From Corydoras sp. C115 (lineage: Eukaryota; Chordata; Actinopteri; Siluriformes; Callichthyidae): a stretch of DNA of 64,000 nt. The first letter of the stretch is position 1. Each line of letters opens with the position of its first letter. Under the pieces are notes generated by a model, which had not been told where the DNA came from, ran no database searches, and was given only the letters and a program-made list of their open reading frames with translations. The stretch is taken from NCBI GenBank assembly GCA_019802505.1, contig JAFMOC010000094.1, positions 387,501 to 451,500 of the forward strand, written 5' to 3'. This document shows, piece by piece, positions 1-11,057 of this stretch. The position numbers and the translations under genes are program-made.

Positions 1-122
1 TGCCTAGAGTTGGACAAGCAATCTCCGTAGGGTGTTCACTGACGCTCGCGCTCTGAGTGCACCCTCAGTTAGCCTGTTCAGAACAACTAGCTCTAACAAA
101 GAAATAAATTAATGAAACTCAC
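1..122 (-). other. srcin1 intron, 3' side of coiled-coil exon
   Basis: This is the 5' start of the intron following the coiled-coil exon (donor gtgagt at 117-122). No further exon or repeat is visible before the window ends. Confidence 0.8.
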
Positions 123-298
123 TGAAGCTGTTGGATAATAAGCTCCTCCTCATTGAGGTATTTTAGTCTCTCCTCTTCCACTAGGAGACGCTGTCTTTGC
201 AGTGGGTCTTCTTGCTTCCTCAAAGCATCACACACTCGGACGCTGAGTTCAGCCTCGGTTCTCTTTACCAGGGTGCGCACAGATTCCTGATTTTGCAG
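123..298 (-). CDS. srcin1: srcin1 coiled-coil exon (LQNQESVRTLVKRTEAELS)
   Basis: This 176-nt exon has acceptor tttgtgtgcag|CTGC and donor CTTCA|gtgagt. It encodes LQNQESVRTLVKRTEAELS, VRVCDALRKQEDPLQRQRLL and VEEERLKYLNEEELIIQQL, almost identical to the human block. It is a highly charged helix of the central coiled coil and extends the one begun in the previous exon. It ends in phase 2; the next exon (DLEKSVEKIQ in human) is beyond base 1. This is the 3'-most exon in the window. Confidence 0.96.
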
Positions 299-429
299 CT
301 GCACACAAACAAAGGTGAACCGTTATGGTGATTGCTGTTTGATTCATCTAGTATTTATTCAATATTGCAAATGTAATATTGTAAATATGATAAATATCTA
401 ACTGTTACCCATTTCACTCATTGTTAATT

Positions 430-1065
430 GGGTAACACTTTATAGTATAGTAATAACACTATAGTATTCATAATGCATTTTTAACTCATTTAAAACTTTA
501 TAAAGTATTCATAACACTTTATAATACTTGTCACAATTCTTTGTTAATGTCCATAGATGTACATAATCACACACATAAAGTGTTATAAGAACATGCCACA
601 GGCTTTATAACACAAATTGGCATAATACATTATAAACTAATTATAGAGACCAGCAAGATAAAGGCTTATAACGCTTGTGTTTAACAAACGCTTTTCCTGA
701 AAATGTCTTTTTAAGTGCTCATAACTGTTTATAAAAGCTGATAAGCTCTCTTTAGAGGCATAAAATGGTGTCATAAATTACCGCTTTGAAAGAGACATAA
801 TGACTTATAAAAAGCTTATAAATTCTGTTTACAGACTAAGTGTAATCATCTTGTTTTAAGTAAGAATGTCTAAACATCCAAATAATCAAAAGTAGAAACA
901 GGTTTATATTATAATGCATTATGTCACTTTGTGTTATAAAGCCTTATGTCAAATTGTTATAACAATTTATGATTGTGATTATGAACATCCATGTACATTA
1001 ACAAAGGCCAAATGTTATAAAGAATTATGAAAACTTTATGAATGCACTTGTAATGCAATATTTTG
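430..1065. mobile_element. MITE-like element with long imperfect inverted repeats
   Basis: About 140 bp around 495-637 reappear inverted at about 905-1045. Shared landmarks are 'tttgttaatgt.cat.gatgt.cataatcac', 'ggctttataacac' and 'cataat.cattataa' on the left, each found as its complement on the right. The middle (about 640-900) is unique AT-rich sequence. There is no ORF, as expected for a non-autonomous DNA transposon. Outer ends and target duplication are not resolvable by eye. Confidence 0.6.
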
Positions 1066-2495
1066 ACTTGTTCGTTTTCAGTTTACAGTAAATTCACGGT
1101 GTCTTATAAACCATTTTAAGCAGGAAAAAGCTTATTAGCTATTTTATCAGAATTTTTTTTTTTTTTTTTATAAATGTCCTACGTACAGTAAATTCTAATA
1201 ATCTGTGTTCAATCAGCTCCCAATATGCAATACACCAATATATTAAAGTACTTTTTTAAATGCCACAATGCGTTATTCACCTGTAGCCCTTAAAAATGTG
1301 CAAAAACAACACACATGTGAATACATACAAGACAATTAATAATTAAGAATTATAAGGCTTTATAAGGATTGTGTGTGTTTGTGTGTGTGGATGTGTGTGG
1401 GGGGTGCAATTTCAAAACCACTTTCAAAACACTGCTCATATGCCCTCAGGAAATGGTTCTGTTTTTGACTTGTATTTTCTGTTTTCACTTGTCACTCCTA
1501 TGCCATCCATACTAATAAGTGTGAATGTGTTTGGGTGTCTTTTCATAATGTATATAGTGTACATTTGTATGCAGGCTTGTTGGGTGTCGGTAAACATCTT
1601 TTCACAGCTGTATCTGCTTCTGTTTAATAATTCATGAAACACATGCATTTTTCACAAACATTTTAATTTGCTGGGCAATGAAGCAAGGTCAAAAGTCACA
1701 GTGTGTGCTTTGATAAACAAATATACAGAGACAAATGGCTATATAAGAATTTGCTTTTTGGCCTTGCTCTCTGCTCCAAGAACGTTGACACACAGTTTGA
1801 CTTTTTAATAGAAAATGTATTCAGCATCTCTCTGTGTGCTTAGTAACATTACCTTCATCAGAAATACATAAATAAAATACATTTATATTCTTTAAAAGAA
1901 ATGAAAGGTCTACATTCTTTTGTCTGTATATTGTAACTTATTACACCTTTTAAGTAATCAACGCAGAAATATTGCATTTTTGCACCTTTATTTCTCATGA
2001 GAATATATTATAAATTTAATGTTTACTGTAAATATTTATTAGCTTCCATTCACTTACTGACAAGATAGCGGAATTAATATAAAATATGACTTATTTTCAA
2101 TACATAAATTTAGATTTTAGCTGAAGGCCATCAATATATTATTGAAGTACAAGAACATAGACATATCCAAATGTTTTTAATATTTATGGTGTAACAAATA
2201 AGCAAAGTAAGCACCATTACACATGTTTAGGTTTTACATTTCTGAGATTTGTAACCAACCAAGCTTCATAGCACAGTTGCTTTTCACTTTGTACATAAAG
2301 TCTATTTGATGAATTTTTAAAAAATATTCTGTTTCATTAAACATAGTCCCAGAAAGAGACTTACAAAATGTTTACTTGCTTTGATACCCACTACAAAGGG
2401 CAGTGCTTCATGCAGGGTGTTCATACTTTTGCATTTCTAAGTCATTTTATGTGTGTTCTTTAAGAAAAAAATTATAAATAAATAATTAAAATGTA

Positions 2496-2521
2496 GGGCA
2501 GCATGGTGTATAGTGGTTAAC
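2496..2521 (+). mobile_element. SINE head fragment
   Basis: The stretch gggcagcatggtgtatagtg followed by gttaac resembles the 5' tRNA-like head of the SINE family common in this window, just upstream of another copy. Confidence 0.4.
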
Positions 2522-2599
2522 TTTTACTTTTAATCCACCCAAACATTTCTTGTTCTTGGTTATTCCAATGATTTTCAATATTTAAAGATCTGACTAAAG

Positions 2600-2893
2600 G
2601 GTTGTACAGTGGCGTAGTGGTTAGCATGCCAGCCTGTCCGTGCTGGGGATCCAGGTTCAAATCCCAATCTGGGTGGAGGATTCATGTTCTTCCTGTGTCT
2701 GCGTGCGTTTTCTCCTGGTTCTCCGGTTTCCTCCCACAGTCCAAAAACATGGATTTGAGGTAAATTAAATGCTCTAAAATTGCCCCATACAGTGTGTGGT
2801 TGTGTGTGTGAGAGAATGAGTGCAATGCTGTCCAGCAATGCTGTGTCCAGCAGGGGCAAGGTGTTTTCCTCTGAATGGGCACAGGGTTTGTGC
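2600..2893 (+). mobile_element. tRNA-derived SINE, family 1, degraded
   Basis: The head carries gcgtagtggttagcatgcc (box A region) and aggttcaaatccc (diverged box B). The central 'ctccggtttcctcccacagt ccaaaaacatgga' domain is intact. The 3' part is diverged and loses the usual gataatgaatgaatg tail. Older than the copies at 24012 and 50000. Confidence 0.85.
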
Positions 2894-4924
2894 ATGTGAG
2901 GCAGAACCAAAAAATAAAAAAAGAGGCAAACTACTCAGCTGCCATGTGATCTGTTAATTATGTTATTAATGTCTGTGTGGGAGGACAATGGGGTGAGTGA
3001 GAGCTGTACATGTCATACTTTAAAGCATAGGGTTGCTTTAGTTAGTCAGGTCGAGACTTCATGAGACTCAAGTATGTGGTATGTCTGAAAGACTGTTGAT
3101 TTCTAGTCCAGTAAATATTGTGTTTAGTGTTTCCATCATCCTCAATGGTCATACAATCAAGTTTGCTAAAGACATTTTAACTTTTGGAAATCACATTTTT
3201 TTTAACTTCCTTAGCTGTTCACAGAAACTTTGATGGATGTGCAAACTTGGCAAGTGTAGTTATTTTCTACTCCCCACAGAGTGAGTACATCATTTGCAGA
3301 CGTATAATTCTAGTAAAATGTACCATTTCAGTTGGGCATTTGCTCAACATGCAAACTACTTGAAAACTCTGCTGTGTGGTTTAACGTCTTTGTTGTTTTT
3401 CCTGTCTACATGTGTTATTTGAATTTTGACACAGTTTTCCAGAGACGGCTGTCATTCTGGAATTGAGGTTCTATGTCTGGAGTGGCGCAGTGGTGCAGAT
3501 TGATCACTGATTTCTTGTTATGCTAGTAAAGACTGTCAGGTTTTAAAAGACCCAAATGTGTCACAGGCTTTCAGGCTACTCTCATTCACCCTTGAGGTGT
3601 TGTGAGAATAAGCAAACATTAAAGATTAGTAGTTCTTTTAAAAGTAGTGTTGCGCTGCATAAAGTGTTAAAAGACTGCTGCTGTTTTTCACAGAAACTTA
3701 TACAAGAGTTTGAACACCACTCCAAGTTACCCTACTTTAATATATTAACAAATTATGTACAGTGAATACAGAAATTGATCCATAATTAATATTTAGTTAA
3801 TGAATCTGATATCCTGCATAAAAATTAAACAAAATGTGTCTGGTACAAATGTAATGAAAGTGCACTTAATGTTTTATGCTTTAATAATAGCAATACATGA
3901 ACTTAAATTTATTTAAATATTTTATGTAGTGAGAAATATTGGGAAAACAAGTGCCTTTGGAAAAAAATGTATGCAAAATGTGATGAAATACAATGAATAC
4001 AAAAACTAAAAGAAGGATGAAGGAGCATGAGGTGTCACCACAGACTTCACAGAGTTGTTTGACTCTTAAATGAAATGTGATTTTTATGAACACACAAAAA
4101 AAATTAAAGCCAGATATAAGATGATAAGCCACCAAACGAATACTAGCATCAATAAAGATTATTAATAATACCAACTATAGTGTCACTTTATAGCTGCTGT
4201 GTCTGCACGTAAAAGTCGCGTTTAAACACACTCCAAAATCTTCAGTCAATGGTCATCTAGCATCTGATTTCTTAACTTGCCATTCCAGCAGGTGGCACTA
4301 CAATTGTTAGATTAATGATAGCAATTCTGGCTCTTTTTAGTGAGCCAGATCATTTGGTTCATGGCCAAAATAGTGTTGCAAAAAGATTACTTAATAACCC
4401 TGTATTTGTATCCGTTAACAAAGAAAAAAGAAAGAAACTGGCAAAACCGAGTTCACAGAGTCAACTTATCAGCAGCCAGCACATTAGTCATCTCGAAATA
4501 AGCAGCCTTTATAATGCAGTGTTTACTTCCAAAAAAAAAAAAAAAAAATCACATCACTTTCATTTACCACAAACGGCTTTGTAACAAAGCTACATTGAAA
4601 ATACGAGTTGTGCAAAAAGAAAGGAAAAGGTGAAGGCCAAATATAAGAAGAAATCTATTTATATACAGATCAACCAAACAAAACAACAACAAAGTTTAAA
4701 TAGTGTCAACTGTGTGAGTCACCAGATAAAAAAAAAAAAAGTCACCGAGGCGTAAAGTTAACCAATGGCAGGCTCTAATTCCCAGAAAAGCTGATTTTAT
4801 GCTAGCGAGTTTTAGTTTGCAATATTTGGGACAATAGGATTAAAGAAAATTAGTTGTACATTAGACACAAAATTTGAGACTTGCCTAACAATCAAGTTTT
4901 AAACCAGCTAGTGCATTATAAACT

Positions 4925-4996
4925 TGTTTGTGTTGTTCTCATTTGTAAGCTGCTTTGGATAAAAGTGTCTGCAAAATGACTAAATGTAAATGTAAT
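4925..4996 (+). mobile_element. 3' tail of V-SINE/L2-type repeat
   Basis: Contains 'ctcatttgtaagctgctttg' then 'gataaaagtgtctgcaaaat' and 'gactaaatgtaaatgtaa', the hallmark 3' end shared by many teleost SINEs and their partner LINEs. The head is missing. Confidence 0.75.
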
Positions 4997-5164
4997 ATGT
5001 AGTTGTTTGGTATGCAGTCATGTTTTTTTTTTTTTTCTGTCACTATTAAAATTAGCAAAAATTTTTAATAATTTATAAGAAAGAATTTATAATCTGCTGT
5101 GTCTTCAAAACTCAAGTAATGTACCCTAGGATTGGATAGGTAAACAGATAGAGGCTGGTGTTAC

Positions 5165-5322
5165 CTGCATCTTGCGGAGTTGTGCAATCTGTTTGCGAAG
5201 ATCAGTTGCATTCTGCTTCAGCTCATGCAGGTGGAGCTGCATCTGGAGTTTGGACACGGTAGAGGCGTGGGGGCTCGTAGGTGGAGGAGGCATCAGGGCC
5301 AGTGGAGCCGATGGGGTCAGCG
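5165..5322 (-). CDS. srcin1: srcin1 proline-rich/coiled-coil exon (PPPPTSP...LQMQLHLHELK)
   Basis: This 158-nt exon, acceptor tgttccttag|CG and donor CAG|gtaaca, encodes a proline-rich start (LTPSAPLALMPPPPTSPHAS, the counterpart of the Pro1 region) followed by TVSKLQMQLHLHELKQNATD and LRKQIAQLRKMQ. The second half has leucines at coiled-coil positions and matches human RLQMQLHLRGLQNSASDLRGQLQQLRKLQ. It starts in phase 1 and ends in phase 0, so the helix continues unbroken into the next exon. PPPPTSP could bind SH3 domains (inference). Confidence 0.95.
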
Positions 5323-5448
5323 CTAAGGAACACAGGTCAGGAAAACAACAATCATTTCAAATTTTGAACAATTACTCCTAACTGTGTCGAGGCACACAGA
5401 CATGCCACTTAAGTAGGCAGCTGCCTCCACCATCCAACTTGTGTGTAA

Positions 5449-5520
5449 CACACACACACACACACACGCGCCCGCACACATACTCACACACGTACAGCAC
5501 ACACGCACACACACAGCACA
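5449..5520. repeat. interrupted (AC)n microsatellite
   Basis: A CA-rich tract interrupted by cgcg and tac. In the srcin1 transcript it reads as UG-rich sequence upstream of the exon at 5165-5322. Confidence 0.9.
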
Positions 5521-6500
5521 ATGCACTGTCTCCTCCAGAGTCCACAAGAATGTGGTTAAAGTAGATTACATTTTGAAAAACTAGCATTCGTTAGTTTTTC
5601 AATTATAAGGAAATGTGCAGAACCAAGAAAGGTGACATACATAACATACATACTGTTCTATTCTGCTAGATTACAACAAAACATAACCCTCCACAGATTA
5701 GATACCATGTGGCGGAAAATTAAAGTTTCCTCTAACCTACAGTTCTGCAAATATGTTTTAATCAAAAACGCATGTAAAATTCAACAGGGACAACAGATTG
5801 GTTCTTTTACTAAGACTGTTATTGTGAATACGTTTTGAATGGTTAATTTATAGTATGCATGTCCACCTTCATCCCTCTTGCTTGTTCAAATGTTTTCCAC
5901 TTGCCTTGCATTGAGTCCATTCAGACCATTATACCTAGTTAGTATTGTCATATTCTGAGTTTTGCATTGTAAACATAACAACCAACAATCTGCTTACGCT
6001 AAAATCACAAATAAATTCATAATATATCTTTTCTACTAAAAGCACAGCATGAATACCATTGCACATACCCATAAAGTCTCTAAATTCAAGAGGGTGATCT
6101 TAAAATAATACATTTTTATAATGAAAAAAAGATTGTTGGTATTTTACTGTTTTTCATTTGTGATTCATTTCTGTGCTGCAATCTGTTGCAACAGTACATG
6201 CAGTAATATAGTAATCTAGAACTCTTTTCAGTGTGTTTTGTGCTATGACTAGCACTGCACAAAATGAAACATCTACTGTTGATATAAATGGACTAGAAAC
6301 AAAGGAGCTGGCACAATGCAACAGAAAGGATTGTAGACACAAGGTATGTGTATCTAATAAAAAGTGAGAAATTGTGTAGAATTATAGAGAACACATTTAG
6401 AGGTCCAGAGAGGAACAGATGTATTGGCAGACAGTGGAGGAGAGAGAGAGAACGCTGTTTAGGCAAAAATACACACATGAATGTACGCACACACACGCAC

Positions 6501-6530
6501 ACCCACCCACCCACCCACCCACCCACCCAC
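6501..6530. repeat. (CCCA)7 tract; (TGGG)7 in transcript strand
   Basis: Seven CCC runs are separated by single A residues. On the minus (transcript) strand this is seven GGG runs with one-base T loops, an ideal parallel G-quadruplex motif. Confidence 0.95.
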
Positions 6531-7944
6531 ACATAACATAAAAGCTAAAGTGTGTTCTGTTAAAACTGAAATGAAAGATCAGAGATGAAGCTACCTTTCC
6601 TCTTTAGCCGGCCAGCTGAAACATACAGTACAGGCAGTCAGCACGTCCACATGCGTGGAAAAATCATTCCAACCATAATGTATACAGTAGAGAAAAGAAA
6701 ACGGTATGACTGAGGTGTTCGGATCTTTACATTGTGTTGGCGATCTGCAGCTAATGAGATCAAAACTCACATATTCCAAAAAGGCATTTGACCTCACTTG
6801 AAAGTAGCCTTTGATAAAAGCATTTACCGCGTGAATACATTTAATTAGAGTGTAAGTGAGTGAGTGTGTGTGCGTGTGTGTGTTTGTGATGTAGAGATGA
6901 TCTTAACAACAACAAATAAGTATGTGATTTTACATTTCCTTTCATTCTGAAACCTCAGTGTCTGACTTTAAATTATAAATCAAAGTAAATAAAAAGGGAA
7001 AGCATAAAAAAGGGAAGAAATGGTAGAAAAATAGCTAAAGTCAAGAATCATTAAAAAGCTACTATAAATTGCAGCTGGTAAAGAAATGTTTGTTGCCACA
7101 TGCAATGGACATGTCACTTGCTGGTCATAAGACATAAGTCAAATAATAATAATAAAAAAAAGAGTTAATTTATCTATAAATTTGTCATCTGGTTCCAAAG
7201 GCAAAAATCATGTGAAATCAACCTTTGAAACTAATAGCTATAATAATTGCTAATGGACACGATAATTTAATAAAACTGCTCTGATTTTGCAGAGCTCTAA
7301 ATAACATCTTTTAAATATTTTTTTTATGAACTTTTATTAGTGAATACAAATAGGTCTAATTATGACAGACTCATGTTACAAGCAATTAACCAGGCTTCCT
7401 ATCCAATTTACTAGTTATTATTATTAAACAATCTAAGAATGATCCAGGTCTGTAAAATACATTTCTGATTGCTTAAAAAAAATTTGTTTTAAAAGAAAAG
7501 CACAAATATTTGATTAAACATTCTTTTTGAATAATCCAATCACTTTTTACTATATAAGCAGGTGCAATTAACAGAGTAATGATATTTATTAGAACTATAA
7601 TTTTTTATTAGTCAGTTGATGACTAATTAACTGATTTCACTGATTATCATGTCTTAGTAAGGTAAAGTGGTGCAATAACTGGAGCCCTGCAACTGTCTGC
7701 CGATAATCAATGAAAATAAATTTTCGACAGTGGCTCAAATTTTTGATGTGGTTGCTCAAAATGTTTTGGTTATAATTTTGGTAACTGGTGACACTAAAGG
7801 AATACGGAAATTCTACTGGTCAGCAGTACTAATATTGTGGCCCAAAAAATAAATAAATAAATAAAAACAGTTATGCCTTAAAGGTTTACATTATAAATGA
7901 ATAAGGTAATGTTATTTAATAAGTATCTGTTTATATTTACTCAC

Positions 7945-7985
7945 TTCCTGTGGCTGAGCCGTCGCTGGTAGACTCTGTCTTCTCG
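7945..7985 (-). CDS. srcin1: srcin1 41-nt small exon (EKTESTSDGSATG)
   Basis: This 41-nt exon has acceptor tttctcttccag|CGAGAAG and donor GGAA|gtgagt. It completes Thr (AC|C) and encodes EKTESTSDGSATG, matching the place and character of human SEKIEGSNGAATP. It ends in phase 1. The 87 nt just upstream are GC-rich, open in the same frame, and begin at a second possible acceptor (see 7986-8072), so a longer form of this exon is possible. Confidence 0.85.
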
Positions 7986-8072
7986 CTGGAAGAGAAAGGG
8001 AAGGGCCGTGAGAAGTCGGCCCCTGGGTCCCGAGGGCAGCCCGCCATCATGCAGAGCCGCAGCAGGCCGCAT
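7986..8072 (-). other. candidate in-frame extension of srcin1 exon 8 (alternative acceptor)
   Basis: Directly upstream of the 41-nt exon lies a GC-rich stretch with another AG after gtaatcctcag, at 8073-8074. Use of it would add exactly 87 nt (29 codons) without a stop, reading CGLLRLCMMAGCPRDPG then ADFSRPFPFSS into SEKTES. The polypyrimidine tract is weaker than that of the proximal site. I know of no matching segment in the human protein. This is inference from frame and composition only. Confidence 0.3.
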
Positions 8073-8426
8073 CTGAGGATTACACAGGCGTGATACTGCC
8101 ACAGCCCAACATGGCAGCCGAAACGCACAACCTTACACTGTGCTATGCCATCTAGTGATTAATTACAGCTGACCTACTGTAAAATGCACATCAACCAAAT
8201 ATCAACCAAACCAGTGGTAATGGCCTGCTTTGTTCACCGACAGTCTTTATGGGTGGGTCAATAAACTCTAAATGAATATTTATAAGTCACCAATAAATGC
8301 TAACAGAATTAGCTAAATTTTAGTTCTTATAAAACTGTAGTGCTAATAAAAAACTGTCTCAGTTAAGGTGAACTCAATAAAATATTTCAGAAATCACAAG
8401 CTAGCTCACTATTAAACTTATTTATT

Positions 8427-8772
8427 CATTCATTCATTATCACCCGCTTCATCCTCTACTAGGGTCGCGGTGGGGCTCCCCATGCCCATCCAGGGGAGAA
8501 CGTTTCGGGCGCTGGGCAGATACACCCAGGACAGGGCGCCAATCCATCGCTGGGCACACACTCACTCACACACACACACTCTATATGGGGCAAATTTGGA
8601 GAACTCAATCGAATTGATCCATGTTTTTGGACTGTGGGAGGAAACCGGGGAACCCGGAGGAAACCCACGCGGGCACGGGGAGAACATGGAAACCCACCCA
8701 GATGGGGATTCGAACCGGGAATCCCTAGCGCTGAGAGGCGAACTTGCTAACCACTAAGCCACCGTGCCGCCC
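8427..8772 (-). mobile_element. tRNA-derived SINE, family 1, full length with 12-bp TSD
   Basis: Runs from the ATTC-repeat tail to the gggcggcacggtgg head, in minus orientation. It is flanked by the exact duplication AACTTATTTATT at 8415-8426 and 8773-8784. Box B (GGTTCGAATCC) is intact at 8706-8716. Sense-oriented within srcin1. Confidence 0.95.
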
Positions 8773-9403
8773 AACTTATTTATTAGTTTAGGTATTAGTT
8801 TTAAATACATATTTGCACTGCCTAGCTAATGTGTGCATATTTTAATATACAAAATCGTTTGTTTAACTTCAACAGGCTGTTATGAATTTTTGCAAATATA
8901 ATGTTACATTTAAACACTCTAAACTTAACTGTTAGATAGCTATTAATCGTTTCTTGTGTACACAAAAATGGCGTACAAGCTTGCTAGTAAACCTAAATAT
9001 ATAATGTATTTATTAACCTGTACTTGCTAAACATTGTAGATTGTTGTATTTCATGACAAATAATCTAAAATAAAAAAGGAGATCCCTAGCATTATATACA
9101 ACCACAGTAGACCCAGAGTGTCTGTCAGATGACAAATTCAGGCAGATATACCTCAGGTCATTTATTTTTATGATATGGTTGCTGTGAATTTATACAGCTT
9201 TGTCCTAAACTCCATTGTTTGTAAAGCAAGGTATGAACAGAGGCTAACGGTGACTAACACTGGACGGACTAGCATCGCTAAAGCTATCCCAAAAAAATCC
9301 CACAAATTACTAAAATATACCAATATTAACCACAACTGTTTCACAATGGGAAGGTTCCTAAAGTCTGAGTCCACTAATAAGAAGAGTTTTATAAATGTGG
9401 GTG

Positions 9404-9591
9404 TATTAGTGGTTAGGATGTTGGGCTGAAGGTTTGGGGTTCGAATCCTATGTCCACTGAAGTTACCAATGTGGGTTCTTGAGCAAGACCCTTAACCCTC
9501 ATTGCTCCAGGGTGCTGTATCAATGTGCTCTGACCTGTGAGTAACTTTGAATAAAAGTGTCTGCAAAATGACCAAATGTAATGTAAATGTA
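9404..9591 (+). mobile_element. tRNA-derived SINE, family 2 (V-SINE-like)
   Basis: The head has a perfect box B, GGTTCGAATCC, at 9438-9448. The body has 'gttcttgagcaagaccctta acc' and the 3' end 'gaataaaagtgtctgcaaaa tgaccaaatgtaatg'. This family shares no central domain with family 1. Confidence 0.85.
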
Positions 9592-10482
9592 TCAAAAAAT
9601 AATAATTTGATCAGTACAACTATTAAACATTTAATATAAGTTTTTTATACATTTACATTACATGTACAGGGTTGATGCAGCATATATACAGTACATATAA
9701 GAAAATTATGCTGCTCATTTTGTGTTTTTTAAAAACTGCATATAACTAAATGTACTGTATTTTTACTACTAGTTTAAAATTAAGTATGAACTAAATACAC
9801 TTAAATATTATGTGTCATTTACCACATACCTGGTTTGGCTTGAAATCTTAAGTAAGTAAGAAAATTTTGTGCAAACGTGTGAGAAATGTGAATTCATAAA
9901 ATCACGCATGCATTTTTAGTGGACTCAGACTTGAACTGATATTTTTGTCTGAATGGTTTATATGCTGGTTTGAATTATAATGCCATTGCTAATGAGATTC
10001 AGATGGGTATTATGATTGTCTATTGAGACGGTTGTACCAGGATGAAGGCAGACGACGCGCGGACGGCACATCCAAGATGCAGCTAAACTCTCCATTGAAT
10101 ACATGGTGCAAACAGCAACACAATGCACTACCATCCAAGTTCAGGAAGTGAAGACATATCTGCAGTCTGAGCTTTACACAGCACAAGTGGGTGAGAAGCA
10201 CTGAGCGGCAGCTGATGGCTATGCAGTCATACACACAAAAGCATCAATAGGACAGACAAACAAGCCTCATATCACACTTTAGACAGACTGCTTTATGTAA
10301 AAGCATGTAATGTGTTGTGTTGAATGGCTAAATGCTTTCTGGAAATGGTTTCTAATGAGTTCCAGCAAATGAGGCTGACATTCCCTATAAGCATGTTTAC
10401 AAAAATGCCTCTGCACGATGACAAAATTAATTGTGTTTGAAGAATGTGTGTATGTGTGTGTGTGTGAGTGTATTTTTCTTAC

Positions 10483-10572
10483 GTGCTGTCGCTGTCCGGT
10501 GCTCGGGTGAGTACACTCTGGACTAGCCCAGTGAGACTTGCAATCTGCTTCTCCATTGCTTCCATACGATCC
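10483..10572 (-). CDS. srcin1: srcin1 exon (DRMEAMEKQIASLTGLVQS)
   Basis: This 90-nt exon has acceptor tttaatagcag|GGATCG and donor GCAC|gtaaga. Its first G completes AGG (Arg) with the previous exon. It encodes DRMEAMEKQIASLTGLVQS then VLTRAPDSDS, matching human ERMEAMEKQIASLTGLVQSALLRG. The MEAMEKQIASLTGLVQ segment is an amphipathic helix with heptad spacing and likely begins a short coiled coil. It ends in phase 2, leaving AC to be completed by the next exon. The donor is followed directly by a short (AC)n run in the transcript strand. Confidence 0.95.
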
Positions 10573-11057
10573 CTGCTATTAAAGACAAACCACAAACACA
10601 AAATTAAATTTATGCCCACACCCCAAAAATACATAAAAAATAAATAATTTATGTGAGTATTTGTGTGTGTGGGGGGGGTGGGTCTGGGGTGGGGTGGGAG
10701 TGGGCTGTTTTGGGCAGTTTAGTGTCAAGCTGGAGTTAACATAAGTATACATAGCACAATGCACAATGTTTAATTTCCTTTCATGATTAATAAAATGTTA
10801 TCACTGGGAGAAATGCAATAAAGAGCAGAATAATTGCAGACATGAAAAAAAAAAACTGAATCAGTGTGCAGTATTTTGCCCCACTGGCTATATTACAACA
10901 CATTTAATGTGTATAAACAAAATGTTTTATCTTTATGCACTGCTTGTAAAAACAGGTTACTGTTTGGACTTTTAGGGATTATGATCTGGAGTTGCTGGAG
11001 TGTGTTTTAATTCAGGTTAATGAAAACAACATTATATACATATAAACAGGTCCTTAC
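10573..11057 (-). other. srcin1 intron, 485 bp
   Basis: Short intron. The only notable content is a G-rich run on the plus strand around 10668-10707. Confidence 0.85.
10668..10707. repeat. G-rich low-complexity tract
   Basis: The plus strand has several runs of three or more G separated by T or TCT; the srcin1 transcript strand is therefore C-rich here. Confidence 0.85.

Larger units (their letters stand above)
299..5164 (-). other. srcin1 intron, 4.9 kb
   Basis: AT-rich intron. It holds a MITE-like inverted repeat near 430-1065, a degraded SINE at 2600-2893, and a SINE tail fragment at 4925-4996. Otherwise I see only A/T runs and no exon-like segment. Confidence 0.8.
5323..7944 (-). other. 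srcin1 intron, 2.6 kb
   Basis: Contains CA-rich sequence at 5449-5520 (GT-rich in the transcript, about 130 nt upstream of the proline-rich exon) and a (CCCA)7 tract at 6501-6530. No other recognised element. Confidence 0.8.
7986..10482 (-). other. srcin1 intron, 2.5 kb
   Basis: Holds the possible exon extension (7986-8072), a full SINE with target duplication (8427-8772) and a second-family SINE (9404-9591). The rest is AT-rich sequence without recognised features. Confidence 0.8.

Noticed and set aside
8470..8757. 95-codon open frame, repeated in similar form near 2575, 13904, 24096, 26130, 58444 and 61124
   Set aside because: These frames lie inside family-1 SINE copies; the repeated peptide is a by-product of the SINE sequence.
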